This document shows positions 39,303-50,769 of a stretch of 64,000 bases of DNA, one piece after another. This DNA comes from Paraconiothyrium sp. Pb-2020 (Eukaryota; Ascomycota; Dothideomycetes; Pleosporales; Didymosphaeriaceae): assembly GCA_022419385.1 (NCBI GenBank), contig JAJUBI010000004.1, positions 3,763,286-3,827,285 on the forward strand, written 5' to 3'. The translations under genes and the position numbers were made by a program. The notes beneath the pieces are model-generated. The model had not been told where the DNA came from. It did no database searches and was given only the letters and a program-made list of their open reading frames with translations. How positions within the stretch are numbered: the stretch's first letter is position 1; every line of letters begins with the position of its first letter.

Positions 39303-40652
39303 CTATAGTTTCGCTCGAATAAGATCCTCTCCTATCTCCCTCTGCAACATCTGCACGGGCACTTCAACTGCGACAGGTTCACTTTGTTCCGCTACTTCCA
39401 AGCTCATGGGCGTGGGAGGGACATCGAGTAATGCCTCCTCCACCAGTCCAAGAACATCTCCAGCGCAGCCAAATGACAATGACCATCCCGCCCCGCCTTG
39501 TCCGTAGCTGTGCACGATACGGCTTATCTTGCTCGAATGATCCCTGGCCTGGCCGTGTGACCTTAGCTCGCGCTCTACACGGACGTTCCGTTGACGAAAT
39601 GGTCGCAAACCCTGTGCAAGTGGATACCCGCCATCCAGTCTTGCCTTCCTGAGGTCAGGAAGGAAGGCCTCGCATCGTGCACGCATGCGCTTGATGATAG
39701 GGGATTCGAGTGTCAGACTCAGTTCTTTCTCGTGCGGCTCCGTAATGCCCCCTATCAACAAGATGTTGTCATTGCGCGGGACCAGAAAGACGATTTCGCT
39801 GGAGTCGTGGACTGCGTCGGCTGTGATGGTGAGTGCATGATCCAGCGTCGGAAAATCTCGCCCATCGTTGATAACGCGGATCAGTCCGCCACGGATAGGG
39901 TAGCATGACTTGTCGCCGGCAAGCTCAGTACCTGCGAGGCCGGTGCAATTGACGATAACGTCAGCCGAGAATTCGGTACGCAGGGAAGCCTCCTGGTCGA
40001 AGAGGTCACCGCTGATAGTCCGTGTGATCAATTTGCCGCCTTTGGCTGTGACAAGCGCCTTCAAGAACGCCATGCACTTGTCAGTGTCGACGATGGGCGC
40101 AAGATGCTCGTACGCATCGACCGCGCCATATTCGGGGTTGATACGACGTTCTTTGATGATGGCGGGATCCCTGCGGAAGCCTCGGACGCCTTGCGACATA
40201 ATCTCAAGCATCTTTGACATTTGCGCTGGATCTTGTTCGATCGGAACCGGGAAGAAGAAGTCGGCGCCTTTCATTCGGACGCCGGACAATTTGGCTAGAG
40301 ACTCCGAAGCTGCTAGAGAATCAAAGATATGGTAGGCGACCATGCACCACCGCTTCGAATGCTGCAGGGATATGGCGTCGGTGTGTTGTCCGCACACGGC
40401 CGGCGGAAACTCCCAGAGTGCACCAGCAATCTGGGAAGTCAACCGCTGGGTCTTACCATAGGACGCCCACTCTTTGGCGAGGATCGTAACACGATAGCCT
40501 TTGTCGAGCAGAGCCCATGCTGTCACAAATCCAGTGACACCGCCGCCGATGATGAGAGCGTGTGGGGAAGTGGAGTCGGGAGCTGTGAGAGGGGTTGGGA
40601 ATGGGGTAAGGTCTCTCCAGAACACCAATCCTTCCTTGTATGCAGTACTCAT
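39303..40652 (-). CDS. FAD-dependent D-amino-acid-oxidase-like oxidoreductase
   Basis: A single exon encodes 449 aa from the ATG at 40652. Residues 32-60 form a Rossmann FAD site (ALIIGGGVTGFVTAWALLDK). A second conserved block QRLTSQIAGALWEFPP follows, as in DAO-fold enzymes. The segment VIVNCTGLAGTELAGD and the arginine-containing CYPIRGGLIRV match the DAO core, and the C terminus has the family signature RIVHSYGQGGAGWSLSFGCA. The family oxidises D-amino acids (or D-aspartate) to keto acids with release of hydrogen peroxide, usually in peroxisomes. The protein is about 80-100 residues longer than typical DAO, partly from a C-terminal extension. It ends in AKL, which deviates from SKL by one residue and is an accepted PTS1 variant, so peroxisomal import is plausible. 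Confidence 0.9.
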   Translation of the reverse strand: MSTAYKEGLVFWRDLTPFPTPLTAPDSTSPHALIIGGGVTGFVTAWALLDKGYRVTILAKEWASYGKTQRLTSQIAGALWEFPPAVCGQHTDAISLQHSKRWCMVAYHIFDSLAASESLAKLSGVRMKGADFFFPVPIEQDPAQMSKMLEIMSQGVRGFRRDPAIIKERRINPEYGAVDAYEHLAPIVDTDKCMAFLKALVTAKGGKLITRTISGDLFDQEASLRTEFSADVIVNCTGLAGTELAGDKSCYPIRGGLIRVINDGRDFPTLDHALTITADAVHDSSEIVFLVPRNDNILLIGGITEPHEKELSLTLESPIIKRMRARCEAFLPDLRKARLDGGYPLAQGLRPFRQRNVRVERELRSHGQARDHSSKISRIVHSYGQGGAGWSLSFGCAGDVLGLVEEALLDVPPTPMSLEVAEQSEPVAVEVPVQMLQREIGEDLIRAKL

Positions 40653-42705
40653 GACGTGGGGTCTCGAAGAAAAGAAGTGCCTCAGGATTGCGACTGTCTC
40701 GTACGATGATGTATGTGTTGGTTGAGTGTCCTAGGAACCAGAGATATGCAGGACAGAAGGTATCTGTACTGTATATGGTGAGAACCAAGGTAAGATGAAT
40801 GGTAAATTGCCAGGTGACAGTTCAAGTTCTACTTGAGAGGCCAACGGGTGGCATGGCAGGTGATGCCGAGTTGAATACAGCTGTAGAACTATTGCTTTTA
40901 TATCTTGAAAAGTGTGCTACCAGCTCACCGTATGGCAACATGGATAACTACCGATGAGGTGGAAATATCCCACCCTTGAAGCTATCACAGTCTGTCTCAT
41001 CCTTCCAGGTGCCTACTGCTTGAAGTAATTTGTCTTTGGTCGAGACGCAGAGCTTCTGTGGGATCATCATGAAGGAATGCGTGCTCGCAGGGGGCTCAAG
41101 ACCAAGTCTGTGGCTTTGAACATACAGTGCTGCCGACTCAGGTGCCCGATGGCCATTGAGCAGTTTTTATTTGATAAAAGAGTATTGTAGAGCCGCGCAA
41201 TCAGAGTGCCCAGAAGAGAAGGTAGAAAAAAATGGGTGACTGTGGCTGCATGTATACATACCGTCATACGTACCTTCGTGTTCAGATAAAAGTGGCATAA
41301 TCTCGCGTTGTCTTACCGTCAATGCAACCCATCACGGCAACGTAAGGAACAATTATTGAAGATCACGACTCGTGTCGCTCGAGTTCCGGGTAGTGTGCCG
41401 TGCGGTGCATTTGTACCTACTTGGCCAATCACACAATAGCCGCAATGGAAGTCTAGTAAAACAGTTACTAAAGTTACCAAAATAGGAGAACGGCAAGCCG
41501 CTATGAGCCCCTGTAGCATAAATCCTGTGGCCCATCGTTGAGGTTAGTGTCGTAGCGGTCCTTCTTGCCGAGAGCTGTGACTTGTATCAAGCGTAACCTG
41601 TTAAAAATTTTCCAGCGGTCAAAGGATCCAAATCAACTCAGCTACTTCCTGGAGAGGCCAGGGACCAACGGATGAGACTTCGAAAGGTCGGATAGGAAAC
41701 AGATTGAGGACGACACTTGTGTACTCTACTCTTTACCAGCTTTGGGTTTGGAAGAATCAGAAGCTGCACCTCTACCTAAGTGTTCCAGAACATGCATCTA
41801 GGTAGATTTCAGTGAATCTAAGGCCAGTTAGATCACGACTTTGGTGCGACGTTGATGCAAGCCTAGCCTATTGGTGCATTAAACCTCCATTATTCGTAGG
41901 ATTCGGTTCAGCTCATCGGTTAGCAGGTGGGTCAGCACTAATGCGGGGGGATCATACAAGAGTTTAGCTGCTTTCGAGCCTCGAGAGCTTGTACCCTGCA
42001 TCGCAATGTATTGCAACCCCAAGTCTAACTCTTTCGTAAAGCAATTTGATGTTCCCCCTTAGTAAGCATAGCACACCGAGAGTTATAGGCACCCTTCTAA
42101 AACTTGGTCGATGAACCACACTCTTTTCATAAATTCCCAATTCCTTTGCACTTCAGCAATGCTCAGTCGCCCTGGAATCAATTTGTGTTTACCCATAGAA
42201 GTGTCGCGACTCAAATTTGCACCTTCAGGTCGCGAGGCGAGGAACCCAATCTTGACTGCGAATTGCGCGATTGAAATCCTTATGTGAGCGCATAAATATG
42301 TTATAGAACATACATGCTGTGAAAGGCAGCCGCGGAAATCGCAATATGGAAAGGGATAACAATCATCAAACGCGCGATCACACATGATCCAGTCATTGCA
42401 AGCGGAAGATCAATGGCTTCAAATAAGTTCGAATATCGAGGAATGGTTCAAGAAGCGGAAATCGACTTAACAGTTGGAGGCTCGACGAGGAGTGGAAGAG
42501 ATGGTGGCGAGTAGCATACCAGAAGCTTCTAGCCACACCTGCACCGCCACAATGACGCAACTAGCGTCTACCTACCCGCGCGGTATATAGTAACATGCCC
42601 TGCCATGCGAACTTACCAGCGAACCGAGTGAACAACCTACTATTTCAGAACTTCTGATTCATCCGAACCTCTACCTTTACATTTCGACCAGCACCAACAT
42701 CCAGG
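40653..42705. other. Gene-free 2.05 kb region
   Basis: Short frames only. A 100-codon minus frame at 42083-42385 starts with ATG but has no recognisable features. No tRNA-like fold was noticed. Confidence 0.45.
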
Positions 42706-42912
42706 ATGCCCGTCCCGCTCCCATCTACATCGGAGAAGTCTACCTCGACCTCCTCCGCCGCGGCGCAAACAGCACAGGATGTCGAAAACCCCTCCACTCA
42801 AAGCGTAGCATCTACCACGCACACCCAGAAGACCGAGGCCGAGCTAGAAGCTGAGAGGCTGTACGAGGAGCGCATGGAGGAGGAGTATGCGAAGCGGGAG
42901 GGAGGCGCATAG
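42706..42912 (+). CDS. Small acidic protein (68 aa)
   Basis: A short ATG frame. A Ser/Thr/Ala-rich first half (PSTSEKSTSTSSAAAQ) is followed by a charged helix (KTEAELEAERLYEERMEEEYA) and KREGGA. The helix looks conserved rather than random, and the ATG context (CCAGGATGCC) is acceptable. It converges on the DUF4202 gene with a 147-bp gap. I cannot name a family. Confidence 0.6.
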   Translation: MPVPLPSTSEKSTSTSSAAAQTAQDVENPSTQSVASTTHTQKTEAELEAERLYEERMEEEYAKREGGA

Positions 42913-43059
42913 ACGCTTTTCTGAACGCTGCGACCGCAACGACGACTGCGAAAGTCGCGGTCTTTTCCTTTCCAGAATTTGAACGATACCCACTCTGCTC
43001 CGGCGCAGATGATATAGCATAATCAAACCCATACCATTCCAAGCCAATGATCTCAATGT

Positions 43060-43923
43060 TCACCCAGCCAAGGCTTTCTGAATCAACTCCTTTGGCCGGC
43101 CCTCCATCGGTATCTGCAATGCCAACTCGTGTCCCCTCTCCGTCATCTTCGCCCATGTCTTCCTCAGTATACCTAGCACTTTTTCCTCATCCAGCCCACC
43201 CTCGCCTTTTTCTCCTTCATCCCATAGCTTGGCGTACTTGTCGAATTGATCATCCAGGAAGACAAGGCAGGCCACGTCTTCCAGGACACCAGCCTCTTCA
43301 TCGCCCTCTTTCAGTCCCTCCTTCTTCATCAAGCTGCCAACCCTGTTGATGAACGCCATATGCTCTTCACGCGATCGGGGCGGAGTCGAGCCGTAACATT
43401 CGTCAAGTATACTCATCACAAGGTCGGCTTGTCTTTTCTTGAGATGCGTGCGCCATGCATGGTACCCAACCCTTGTCATGGGGAACGTGCTTCGCGGGAC
43501 CTCCCAGCGGCGAAAGTGCTGGGCGCGGATCGCGAGGCGGAGCGCTTCGGACGCGTCCGGGCAGCGCTTTTCTAGGTACGATGTGCATTTATCGGCATAG
43601 TGCAACTCGTAGGGTACTTCTTTGTCGGCGATGGTGACTTTGTTTGGGTCCTGCGCATGGGCGGCGTCGATTGCGGAGAGGGCTTGTTCGTAGCCCATTA
43701 TTGCGGTGGAGGAACTGCGGGGAGAGGCAGTAGATGTGCGAAGAGAGGCAAAAGGATTCGGTGTAGGACGGCCTTGTGGAATGTTTGTTTTTCTACTGCT
43801 GATAAGACCGAATACATCCCACTTGGTTGGCTGCGGCGGGGTTGGCGAAATCGAAAGTGGAGCCGATGTCGGCGGCTGAAAGGCAATTGTACCCGAACGA
43901 CAGACGATGCCAGAATCTATCAT
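43060..43923 (-). CDS. DUF4202 family protein
   Basis: A single exon encodes 287 aa from the ATG at 43923. From about residue 75 (MGYEQALSAIDAAHAQDPN) the sequence follows the DUF4202 pattern: ELHYADKCTSYLEKRCPDAS, then EALRLAIRAQHFRRWEVPRS, RVGYHAWRTHLKKRQAD, and LEDVACLVFLDDQF. These His/Arg/Asp blocks suggest an all-helical metal-dependent (HD-like) fold, but the function is not established. The first 74 residues are Ser/Thr/Pro-rich without acid clusters, possibly a targeting sequence; the internal ATG at 43701 would give the bare domain. Confidence 0.85.
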   Translation of the reverse strand: MIDSGIVCRSGTIAFQPPTSAPLSISPTPPQPTKWDVFGLISSRKTNIPQGRPTPNPFASLRTSTASPRSSSTAIMGYEQALSAIDAAHAQDPNKVTIADKEVPYELHYADKCTSYLEKRCPDASEALRLAIRAQHFRRWEVPRSTFPMTRVGYHAWRTHLKKRQADLVMSILDECYGSTPPRSREEHMAFINRVGSLMKKEGLKEGDEEAGVLEDVACLVFLDDQFDKYAKLWDEGEKGEGGLDEEKVLGILRKTWAKMTERGHELALQIPMEGRPKELIQKALAG

Positions 43924-44362
43924 AGAAGATTGAAAATCATCGGTGCCGGTTCTCAGATTCAGACGTTAGGCATTCGACTGCAAGTTTGGTCGTATGCAGG
44001 TAGCCTAGGATGACTCGCTTCAAGATGCGTGTTCGATGTGAACGTGCAACCTCATGCTGTATGGCCGTGTCCTATGTCGACGTAAGGGCTAGTTCGACTT
44101 TTAGTATTGGCCACTGATTATGCTCGTGATCCAGGTGTAAGGTACACACGTGTTAATTGCTGTCTCTATGGACGCATCTGCATTATAGTTATTCAATTAC
44201 TGGTCGGCTATCACGGCCATGTTTCACGCCTGTAGCCTATCTTTCCTCCCTTCCGACTCGAAAGTTTGCACATTTACGACGAGATAGATGCGTGTTCTAT
44301 CAATCAGATATGCACTATACACGAACCAATGGAACCGAGCCCTCTACACCAAGTCACTCAAC
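43924..44362. other. Intergenic spacer
   Basis: 439 bp. Nothing recognisable. Confidence 0.4.
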
Positions 44363-45106
44363 TCAAACAAAGGGGCCCTCGGTGTCTTCCCCCTTCTCAA
44401 CCCTCCCATCGTCAAAAAACTCACTTACCGCAAAATCCCCAGTATCCTCCTCATCCCTCGCCTCCCAATCTCGCGCTAGCTCCATCTCACTCGGATACAT
44501 CACCAAGCCCTCTTCCCCTTCCGCGTACCTCACAAGCACATTGCCGCACCTCCTTGGTACCATCTCCTCATCCGTTACCCCAAAAAACTCCTTTACCCCT
44601 TCACAAATTGCATCCCCCGTATACTGCATCCCACCTACCCTCGTTTTCGGACACACCATACGTAACCCCTGTTTCATGTTATCGGTGGGAGGACCCCAAC
44701 ACCCCTTCCATTGCGCATCAGCCAAGAATTCCTTGGTCATCATTACAACCGCGCGATAGCACGCGGGTCCTACGACATAGTTACTCAGCTTCTGCTTGCG
44801 CGTGCGGCCGGTATTAGACTGCGGTTCGAAGTTGAAGTGCGCGACGAAAGCACGGGGAGGGTTAAGGGAAATGGGGACATACAGACCCAGACAGGTGTTG
44901 CAGTCTGTTGTGCCAACGACGGTGGGTGGGGTGAGGGTCAAGGTTGCGCCTGCGCCTTGGGGGATGTTGCGGAAGGGTTTCTTTCGTTTACTAAGCGAGG
45001 GTTTGGTCGGTTTAGACACACGGGCTGATTTAGCTGCCTTTTTGATTGGGTTGGGTAGTGAGCTTGCTTGTGAGCTCAGGGGTTTTGAACGGGTTTTAGG
45101 GGCCAT
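44363..45106 (-). CDS. Uncharacterised protein with basic N terminus
   Basis: A single exon encodes 247 aa from the ATG at 45106. Residues 1-48 are Lys/Ser/Pro-rich (MAPKTRSKPLSSQ, KPSLSKRKKPFRN) and look like a nuclear signal or DNA-associated tail. The globular part has six Cys (for example DCNTCLGLYVP, ACYRAV, KGCWG) and ends acidic (ARDEEDTGDFAVSEFFDDG). There is no recognised domain. The paired Cys could bind zinc, which is inference only. Confidence 0.6.
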   Translation of the reverse strand: MAPKTRSKPLSSQASSLPNPIKKAAKSARVSKPTKPSLSKRKKPFRNIPQGAGATLTLTPPTVVGTTDCNTCLGLYVPISLNPPRAFVAHFNFEPQSNTGRTRKQKLSNYVVGPACYRAVVMMTKEFLADAQWKGCWGPPTDNMKQGLRMVCPKTRVGGMQYTGDAICEGVKEFFGVTDEEMVPRRCGNVLVRYAEGEEGLVMYPSEMELARDWEARDEEDTGDFAVSEFFDDGRVEKGEDTEGPFV

Positions 45107-45781
45107 CGTTAGTGCTCAATTAGGTGTTGATAGTAAGGAGTAAAAGTATGCACTTTGGAGTACGTCCCCTTCTGGTATGTCGCGGCATTGTATACTGACT
45201 GTCCTAGAAGCCTTATACGCCGGACAATGACATTGTACTCTATGTATAGTGCCTTCATAAGTAAGTCTTTTGGAGCGTTCATACGCACCACCTAACAAAG
45301 AAGTGTCGGTTGTCTGAACAAAGCCAAACCGCGTCTATTGTGTTGCACAAAGTTCCGGCTTCCTGATTGTAGCACATCTTGTGCTGGCAGCTGGGGATTA
45401 ATCTACTTCAGGTTGCTTGGAATATGCTCGAGGAGATATGAACCCTAGAGATATTGTAGGTCGGTGGAGGATACGTAAACCCCTTCTGTAAAGGTATGTA
45501 TCCCACTCAAACAGCGAAAATAGCACGAGTAGTCACCTGGAACACATGTCAGCAAATCTCGTAACAAATCTGCCCGAAACAGTGACGATAGATCTTTGTG
45601 GCTCAGACTTGCCTTTTGTTAGAGATCAGCGATACCGCGGGCTTACAGAGTACATATAGTGTAGAAGTACAAGCAGTGTCCGGGTATCTCCCCCATTTGG
45701 CCCAACTACATCTAATCATAGCCACCTCGAAGTAAAAGAAAATCTCGACTTACCAAACTTGTGCCTTGTAGCAACCAACGC
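45107..45781. other. Intergenic region
   Basis: 675 bp with no supported gene. Confidence 0.45.
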
Positions 45782-47534
45782 CTAAGTCAACACATGCGTT
45801 CCCTTCGTCTTGCCCGTTTCCATCTTCGCAGTTCTTGAGCCAAATTGGATCGCACGCTTCTTCTCCGCTGCCACCCCCTTCATGCCGAGGTGCCACGCGA
45901 GCATCCTCAACAGACGCTTCCCAGGTTCCAAAAGCTTAGCTGGGTCGTCCGAGGTCTGGTCTTGCGGTGTTGCGAAGTTGCACTTCCAGGTAACGGGGAG
46001 GCAGAGGACGAATGCGATGAAAGCTTCGTCGAGGAAAGGAAAGCGAGCTTCTTTCCCGGAGTCGCTGATTACCCGATCGTCGCGCCCAAGGTTGCGCTTT
46101 CCGATTCGGTCGAAATCGAGACTCAGCTCGGCGAGTAGGCCAATGTACCCTTCGCGGGCGAATGCGACAGCATGCCGCCCATACCCACCAAAAAGTTCAT
46201 CGGCACCAAGGCCAGATAGAAGGACATGGGCGGAGGTAGCGTACGGTGCGGCTGTGCCTTGCGAGTCACGGACAAGGCCAGACCCGCGTGAAGCGAAGTA
46301 AAGTGCATAGGAGATGGAAAGGTCCATCTCAGTATTGTGCGGATACATCAGGGTCATTACTTCGTTTCGGTGGGCTAGAGTCTGGCTGTAAGGAACGTTG
46401 ACCTCCACGAAACGCCAGGTACGACTGGGGCAGACTTGGGTTAGCTCGGCATACGATGCTCTCCCTGTGATCCGATCAGGACATAGCTCATAGGGTGATT
46501 CGTCCGGCCCCAGTCTGCTATGAATGCGCGGATTCTCAAAAGCTACGTTTAGGAGATCGACACTTTGTTCGAGTGGCATGAGCTCATGAGCTAATCTTGC
46601 CAAAAGGGTGCAATCGAGACCTCCGGAGAATAGTATGGCGACTCTAGCTTGTTGCATTGAATGATAATGATCATGTGCCAAGTTGTTCGCTTCCCTCACA
46701 TGCTGCACTCGCAGCGCGAGCGAGCTACTGAGGGACTCTTTCAGCTGGTTGACAATTGGCAGGGTTGGACCATGGTCCGATGGCGGTATGCTCACGTTCA
46801 TTTGAGGGAATGGAACGTTCTAGGAAACTTAGTACGTTCTTTGTTAGGATGGACTTACCTACAAAGTGAAGTTTGTCGGCGTGAAGGCATTGACGACAGT
46901 GAGGTATATGCGTGCTGGTGAGTGGACCTTGCTCTGGTAGATGTGAGAGGTCCACTACCTGTATGCCATCGGCCTCTACCTCGGTCCAATTCTCCCCTGT
47001 AGAGTTATCGCAGACGCTAGATAGAACCAGTTCATTATCTGAAATGTCTTTCTTGAGAAGCGAGCGTCGTCCGAGGCAGTCGCGACCATAGTAAATGTAA
47101 CGATTCCTAGCATCGTAAAATACAAAAGCATATGGACCTCCAGTGGAGTAGAGAACATTGACCACCAGTCTTTGCGCAAGGTCTCTGTCGCCAGTAGAAC
47201 TTTTTGCGCTGGCCTCCAGGAGGTTTTCGAAGATGAGCTGCGAGTCGCTGCCAGACACAGGCTGACCCGCGAACTTCCAAGCCTCGCCGTTCCAACAGAG
47301 TATGGACCCCGATGCCTCGTCAACAAGAGGCTGTTTCGTTATGGTGGTGCCTCTCAGCGAGAGTACCGTTGATACGAAAGTAGCTTCATACGAGAGATCA
47401 TTATTGTTGTGCGCACGCAGCGCTACCTGCCGCGTGCCAAGGCTGTCCGGGCCGCGGTCTAGTAACAGACGAGCAGTGCCAGCATCCGGCGATACAGAGT
47501 GGCCACGGCAGAGTGAGAAGAAGATGCCGCACAT
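45782..47534 (-). CDS. Asparagine-synthetase-domain protein (ASNSD1-like)
   Basis: Exons 47534-46863 and 46819-45782 (43-bp intron) give 569 aa. The ATG at 47534 gives MCGIFFSL, placing the family's nucleophilic Cys at position 2, as in class-II glutamine amidotransferases. RGPDSLG follows at about residue 28, the normal position of the RGPD motif. Exon 2 carries the synthetase part with the pyrophosphate-loop signature LFSGGLDCTLLARL and the GLGADELFGGYGRH motif. This combination fits the ASNSD1/YML096W group, whose exact reaction is unsettled, rather than the housekeeping asparagine synthetase. Splicing at TTT|GTAGGTAAG keeps phase 0. Confidence 0.9.
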
Positions 47535-47805
47535 GGCAGGGGGCGATTGGCGATGCAGGGCTTGGGGTTGAGGCTCGAGAATCGGTGGCCTTGGCGCTAG
47601 TGGGGGCGGGTGGCGGAGGTTCCCAAACGCCGATGACTTGAGCACGCGGCATCTAAAGTGTTGACAACGCAGCATACACAGGCCTACACACAGCACACAA
47701 CCCTTTGGTCGAGCGCAAATCCTTTCGGATACTTTATTTATGTCCATGGACGACTCATAAACATAGCCGACCGCCATCTCCGCTCACGCAGCTGCCCGCC
47801 GGTTC
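47535..47805. promoter_or_regulatory. Bidirectional promoter (271 bp) between ASNSD1-like and VPS9 genes
   Basis: The two start codons face away from each other with only 271 bp between, so both promoters must overlap. It contains tandem CACACAG/CACAG words near 47675-47700. Confidence 0.6.
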
Positions 47806-50369
47806 ATGTCTCCAAACAGCCAAACGCCCCATCTCGATGAAGCTCAGGACAGCTCCCGCGAGCCGCAGTTAGGAGATGATGTAACGCAAGGGGGAAAGGG
47901 CGAGCCCCTCATGATACGGACACAGAAGGAAGACTCGGATGCGCTTACGAGCGAGGCACAGATAAAGAAGGAAGCCAGCAAGGATGCGGGGCAGGGACCA
48001 GGCGAGGCGGGCGTAATAGGGGATTCAAACAAAAATGGGGTGGAAAACGGGACTGCAGATACGAAGGTGGATACAGAGCCCACGGAGCCACATGTGGAAA
48101 CGTCCATGGAGGGCACTGAAACGCAGTCGAGCGGGTCGAAAGAGGCGCCACCCGCACCTGGCAACCATGAGCTACACAACGCACCACGAGCGTCTACGCC
48201 TCCTCCAGAATCTGAAAAGGTTGCCGGCAAGGCACCTGTTCGCTCGCCGTCACCTCCTCCGCCGCCGCCAAAAGACGACAGATACCTCTCCACGAGCAAT
48301 GTACCTAGCCGTACCACGTCACCTGTGTCGCAACCAAATCTCAGCAGAAGGACCTCGGAAGATGCCGCGGCCGCCGCATACACTTCCAAGCACAGTAGCG
48401 CCGATGATGCTGTTGACGACTCACAGTCGGAGATACAGAGCATCATGGACCAATTCACGGACGGTCATGGAGGGCTAGGGGAAGAGGAAATCATGTCTCC
48501 ACGCTTAGAGATAGCACAACCCATGCTAGACTCTCCGATAACACATCCTCCACGTCAGTCGAGCTTAGTCTCAACCGATAAGCCTCTGCCCATTCCTGGC
48601 GGTGGTCCCTCCCCCGAGCAGCCTCTTAGATCTCCACCGATACGGACGTCTTCTCTGTACCGCGCTGGGACCAACAACTCTTTGAATGAGATTTCATCAC
48701 CCAGTGCACATGCATCATCATTCCAGACACCCGCACCTCCTCCAGATCCAGAACCAGACCTACCCTTTGACTTTCATCGATTCCTCGAGCAATTGCGGCA
48801 TCGGACAGCTGACCCGGTAGCCAAGTTCTTACGCTCTTTCTTGCTGGAATTTGCCAAGAAACAATGGATGGTACACGAGCAGGTGAAGATTATTGGCGAC
48901 TTTCTTGAATTCATCAGCAAGAAGATGGCTCAATGTGAGGTGTGGCGGACCGTGTCCGACGCGGAATTCGATAATGCAAGAGAAGGGATGGAGAAACTCG
49001 TCATGAACAGGCTCTACTCTCAGACCTTCTCTCCAGCAATCCCTCCACCTGAGCCAGTTGCCCCCTCCAGGAGTAGACGCAGACAGGAAGCGCCGCCAGG
49101 CCCGGGCCGAAGAGGGCAGCATCAAGAGGATGTCGAACGCGATGAGGTACTCGCTCAGAAAGTCCGTATATATGGTTGGGTCAAGGAGGAGCACCTTGAC
49201 ATACAACCAGTTGGCGACAAGGGCAAGAAGTTCTTACACCTTGCGCAACAGGAATTGCTTAAGATCAAGAGCTACCGAGCACCACGCGACAAAGTTATCT
49301 GCATTCTCAATTGCTGCAAGGTCATATTCGGCTATCTACGAACGGCCAGCAAAGCAGACCAGTCCGCCGATGCCTTTGTGCCACTCCTCATTTATACTGT
49401 GTTACACGCAAATCCAGACCATCTAGTGTCCAACGTTCAGTATATTCTTCGCTTCCGGAACCAAGACAAGTTGGGCGGTGAAGCCGGGTACTACATCTCA
49501 TCTTTGATGGGAGCCATACAATTTATCGAAGGACTTGATAAAACTTCGCTCACTGTGACGGACGAAGAATTCGAGAAGAACGTCGAAGCTGCAGTATCCG
49601 CCATCGCCGAGCGGCACAATGCAGAGGCAGCACTGTCTGATCCCACCGATAACGCTCCTCATATGCGGCCACCTCCGACCCAGGGTCACCGCCGGATGCC
49701 CTCGCCTCACTCACTTCACTTATCAGAAAAATCGACGCCATCTCGACCCGAAGTTACAACGCGAAACTCACTCGATGCAGAGCAGGCTGGCCCGCGACGC
49801 TCAACAAGTACCCGTGCAAGCAAAAGCGAAAGCGACCCACCTGAAGAGGAGAACGCCGCCGTTGCAGGTCTCCTCCGCACCATACAGCGCCCACTAAGCA
49901 CCATCGGCCGCATATTCTCCGACAACGATACGACGACTGCTTCTTCAGGGCCTGCCTCCACCCCACAACCGGGTAATACGCCACGGTTAACGCCGCAGCC
50001 GCCGCAAATGCCCCCTCGGGGAGCGTCCTCAGATCACTCTGGAAACGCTCCAGAACATTTCAATGAGAAACAACGACGGTCAGCAGAAGAAGAGAGATAT
50101 CGGCAAAGGCTCTCAGCCGAAGATGCTGCCGCGAGACAGGCGTCTGCCGAGGCTGAGGAGGCAAGAAGAATACAAAGGCAGGAACACTCTGTTGTCGTGG
50201 AGACGCTGGCAGGTATGTTCCCTCAACTAGACCGGGATGTTATCGACGACGTGGTGCGGTTGAAGGAAGGACGGTACGTGAACCCTTTTATATCTGGTTT
50301 AGTGATGTACTAATGCTTTATAGGGTTGGTCTGGCTGTCGACGCGTGCTTGGCCCTTGCGAACCCGTAG
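47806..50369 (+). CDS. VPS9: VPS9-domain Rab5 GDP/GTP exchange factor with CUE domain
   Basis: Exons 47806-50273 and 50324-50369 (50-bp intron, branch TACTAATG) give 837 aa. Residues 1-320 are disordered, acidic and Pro/Ser-rich. About 320-600 is the helical bundle plus VPS9 domain, with FHRFLEQLRHRTADPVAKF, DKVICILNCCKVIFGYLR and the catalytic-helix region FVPLLIYTVLHANPDHLVSN. About 600-780 is another disordered Pro-rich linker. The last ~45 residues form a CUE ubiquitin-binding domain (VVETLAGMFPQLDRDVIDDV, then KEGRVGLAVDACLAL across the intron). In yeast Vps9 activates Vps21/Rab5 on endosomes, and the CUE binds mono-ubiquitin. Without splicing the CUE domain would be cut, which supports the intron. 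Confidence 0.93.
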
Positions 50370-50769
50370 GGTGGGACGCAAGGCGTCTTTCTTCAAAGCT
50401 TCTCGTATGTAGCGGTATAGCGTGCTCAATCGGCTCAAGAGAGCGATCGATAGTGTTCGAATAATGCATATTTATCACATTCCAAGACTGTACTCTTGTA
50501 ACAGGCTGTCTGATTGGACACAGCGGACTGTTGAGATGGCGCCTGCGCCATGCACTGCTAAACTGTTTTCGTGAACATTCGGCAGAGCAGGGCACATGAT
50601 AGTGCGACTGCAGGTGAGAGTGCAATGAACGTGCACATGAGATTGGGCGTGCTTCGCGAAAGCAGCAACCGAAAGCAGTGAGATCTGAGGTGAGAATGCA
50701 TTATCATAGCTATCGTCCATGTCCGCAAGAAAACAGAACACTCAAAAGGAAGTTTTTAAGGTAAGCATG
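50370..50769. other. Convergent 3' spacer
   Basis: 400 bp between the ends of the VPS9 and sulfate permease genes. Probably UTRs. Confidence 0.5.

Noticed and set aside
42083..42385. 100-codon minus-strand ATG frame
   Set aside because: No recognisable features. The only internal intron candidate would be about 35 bp, which is too short.
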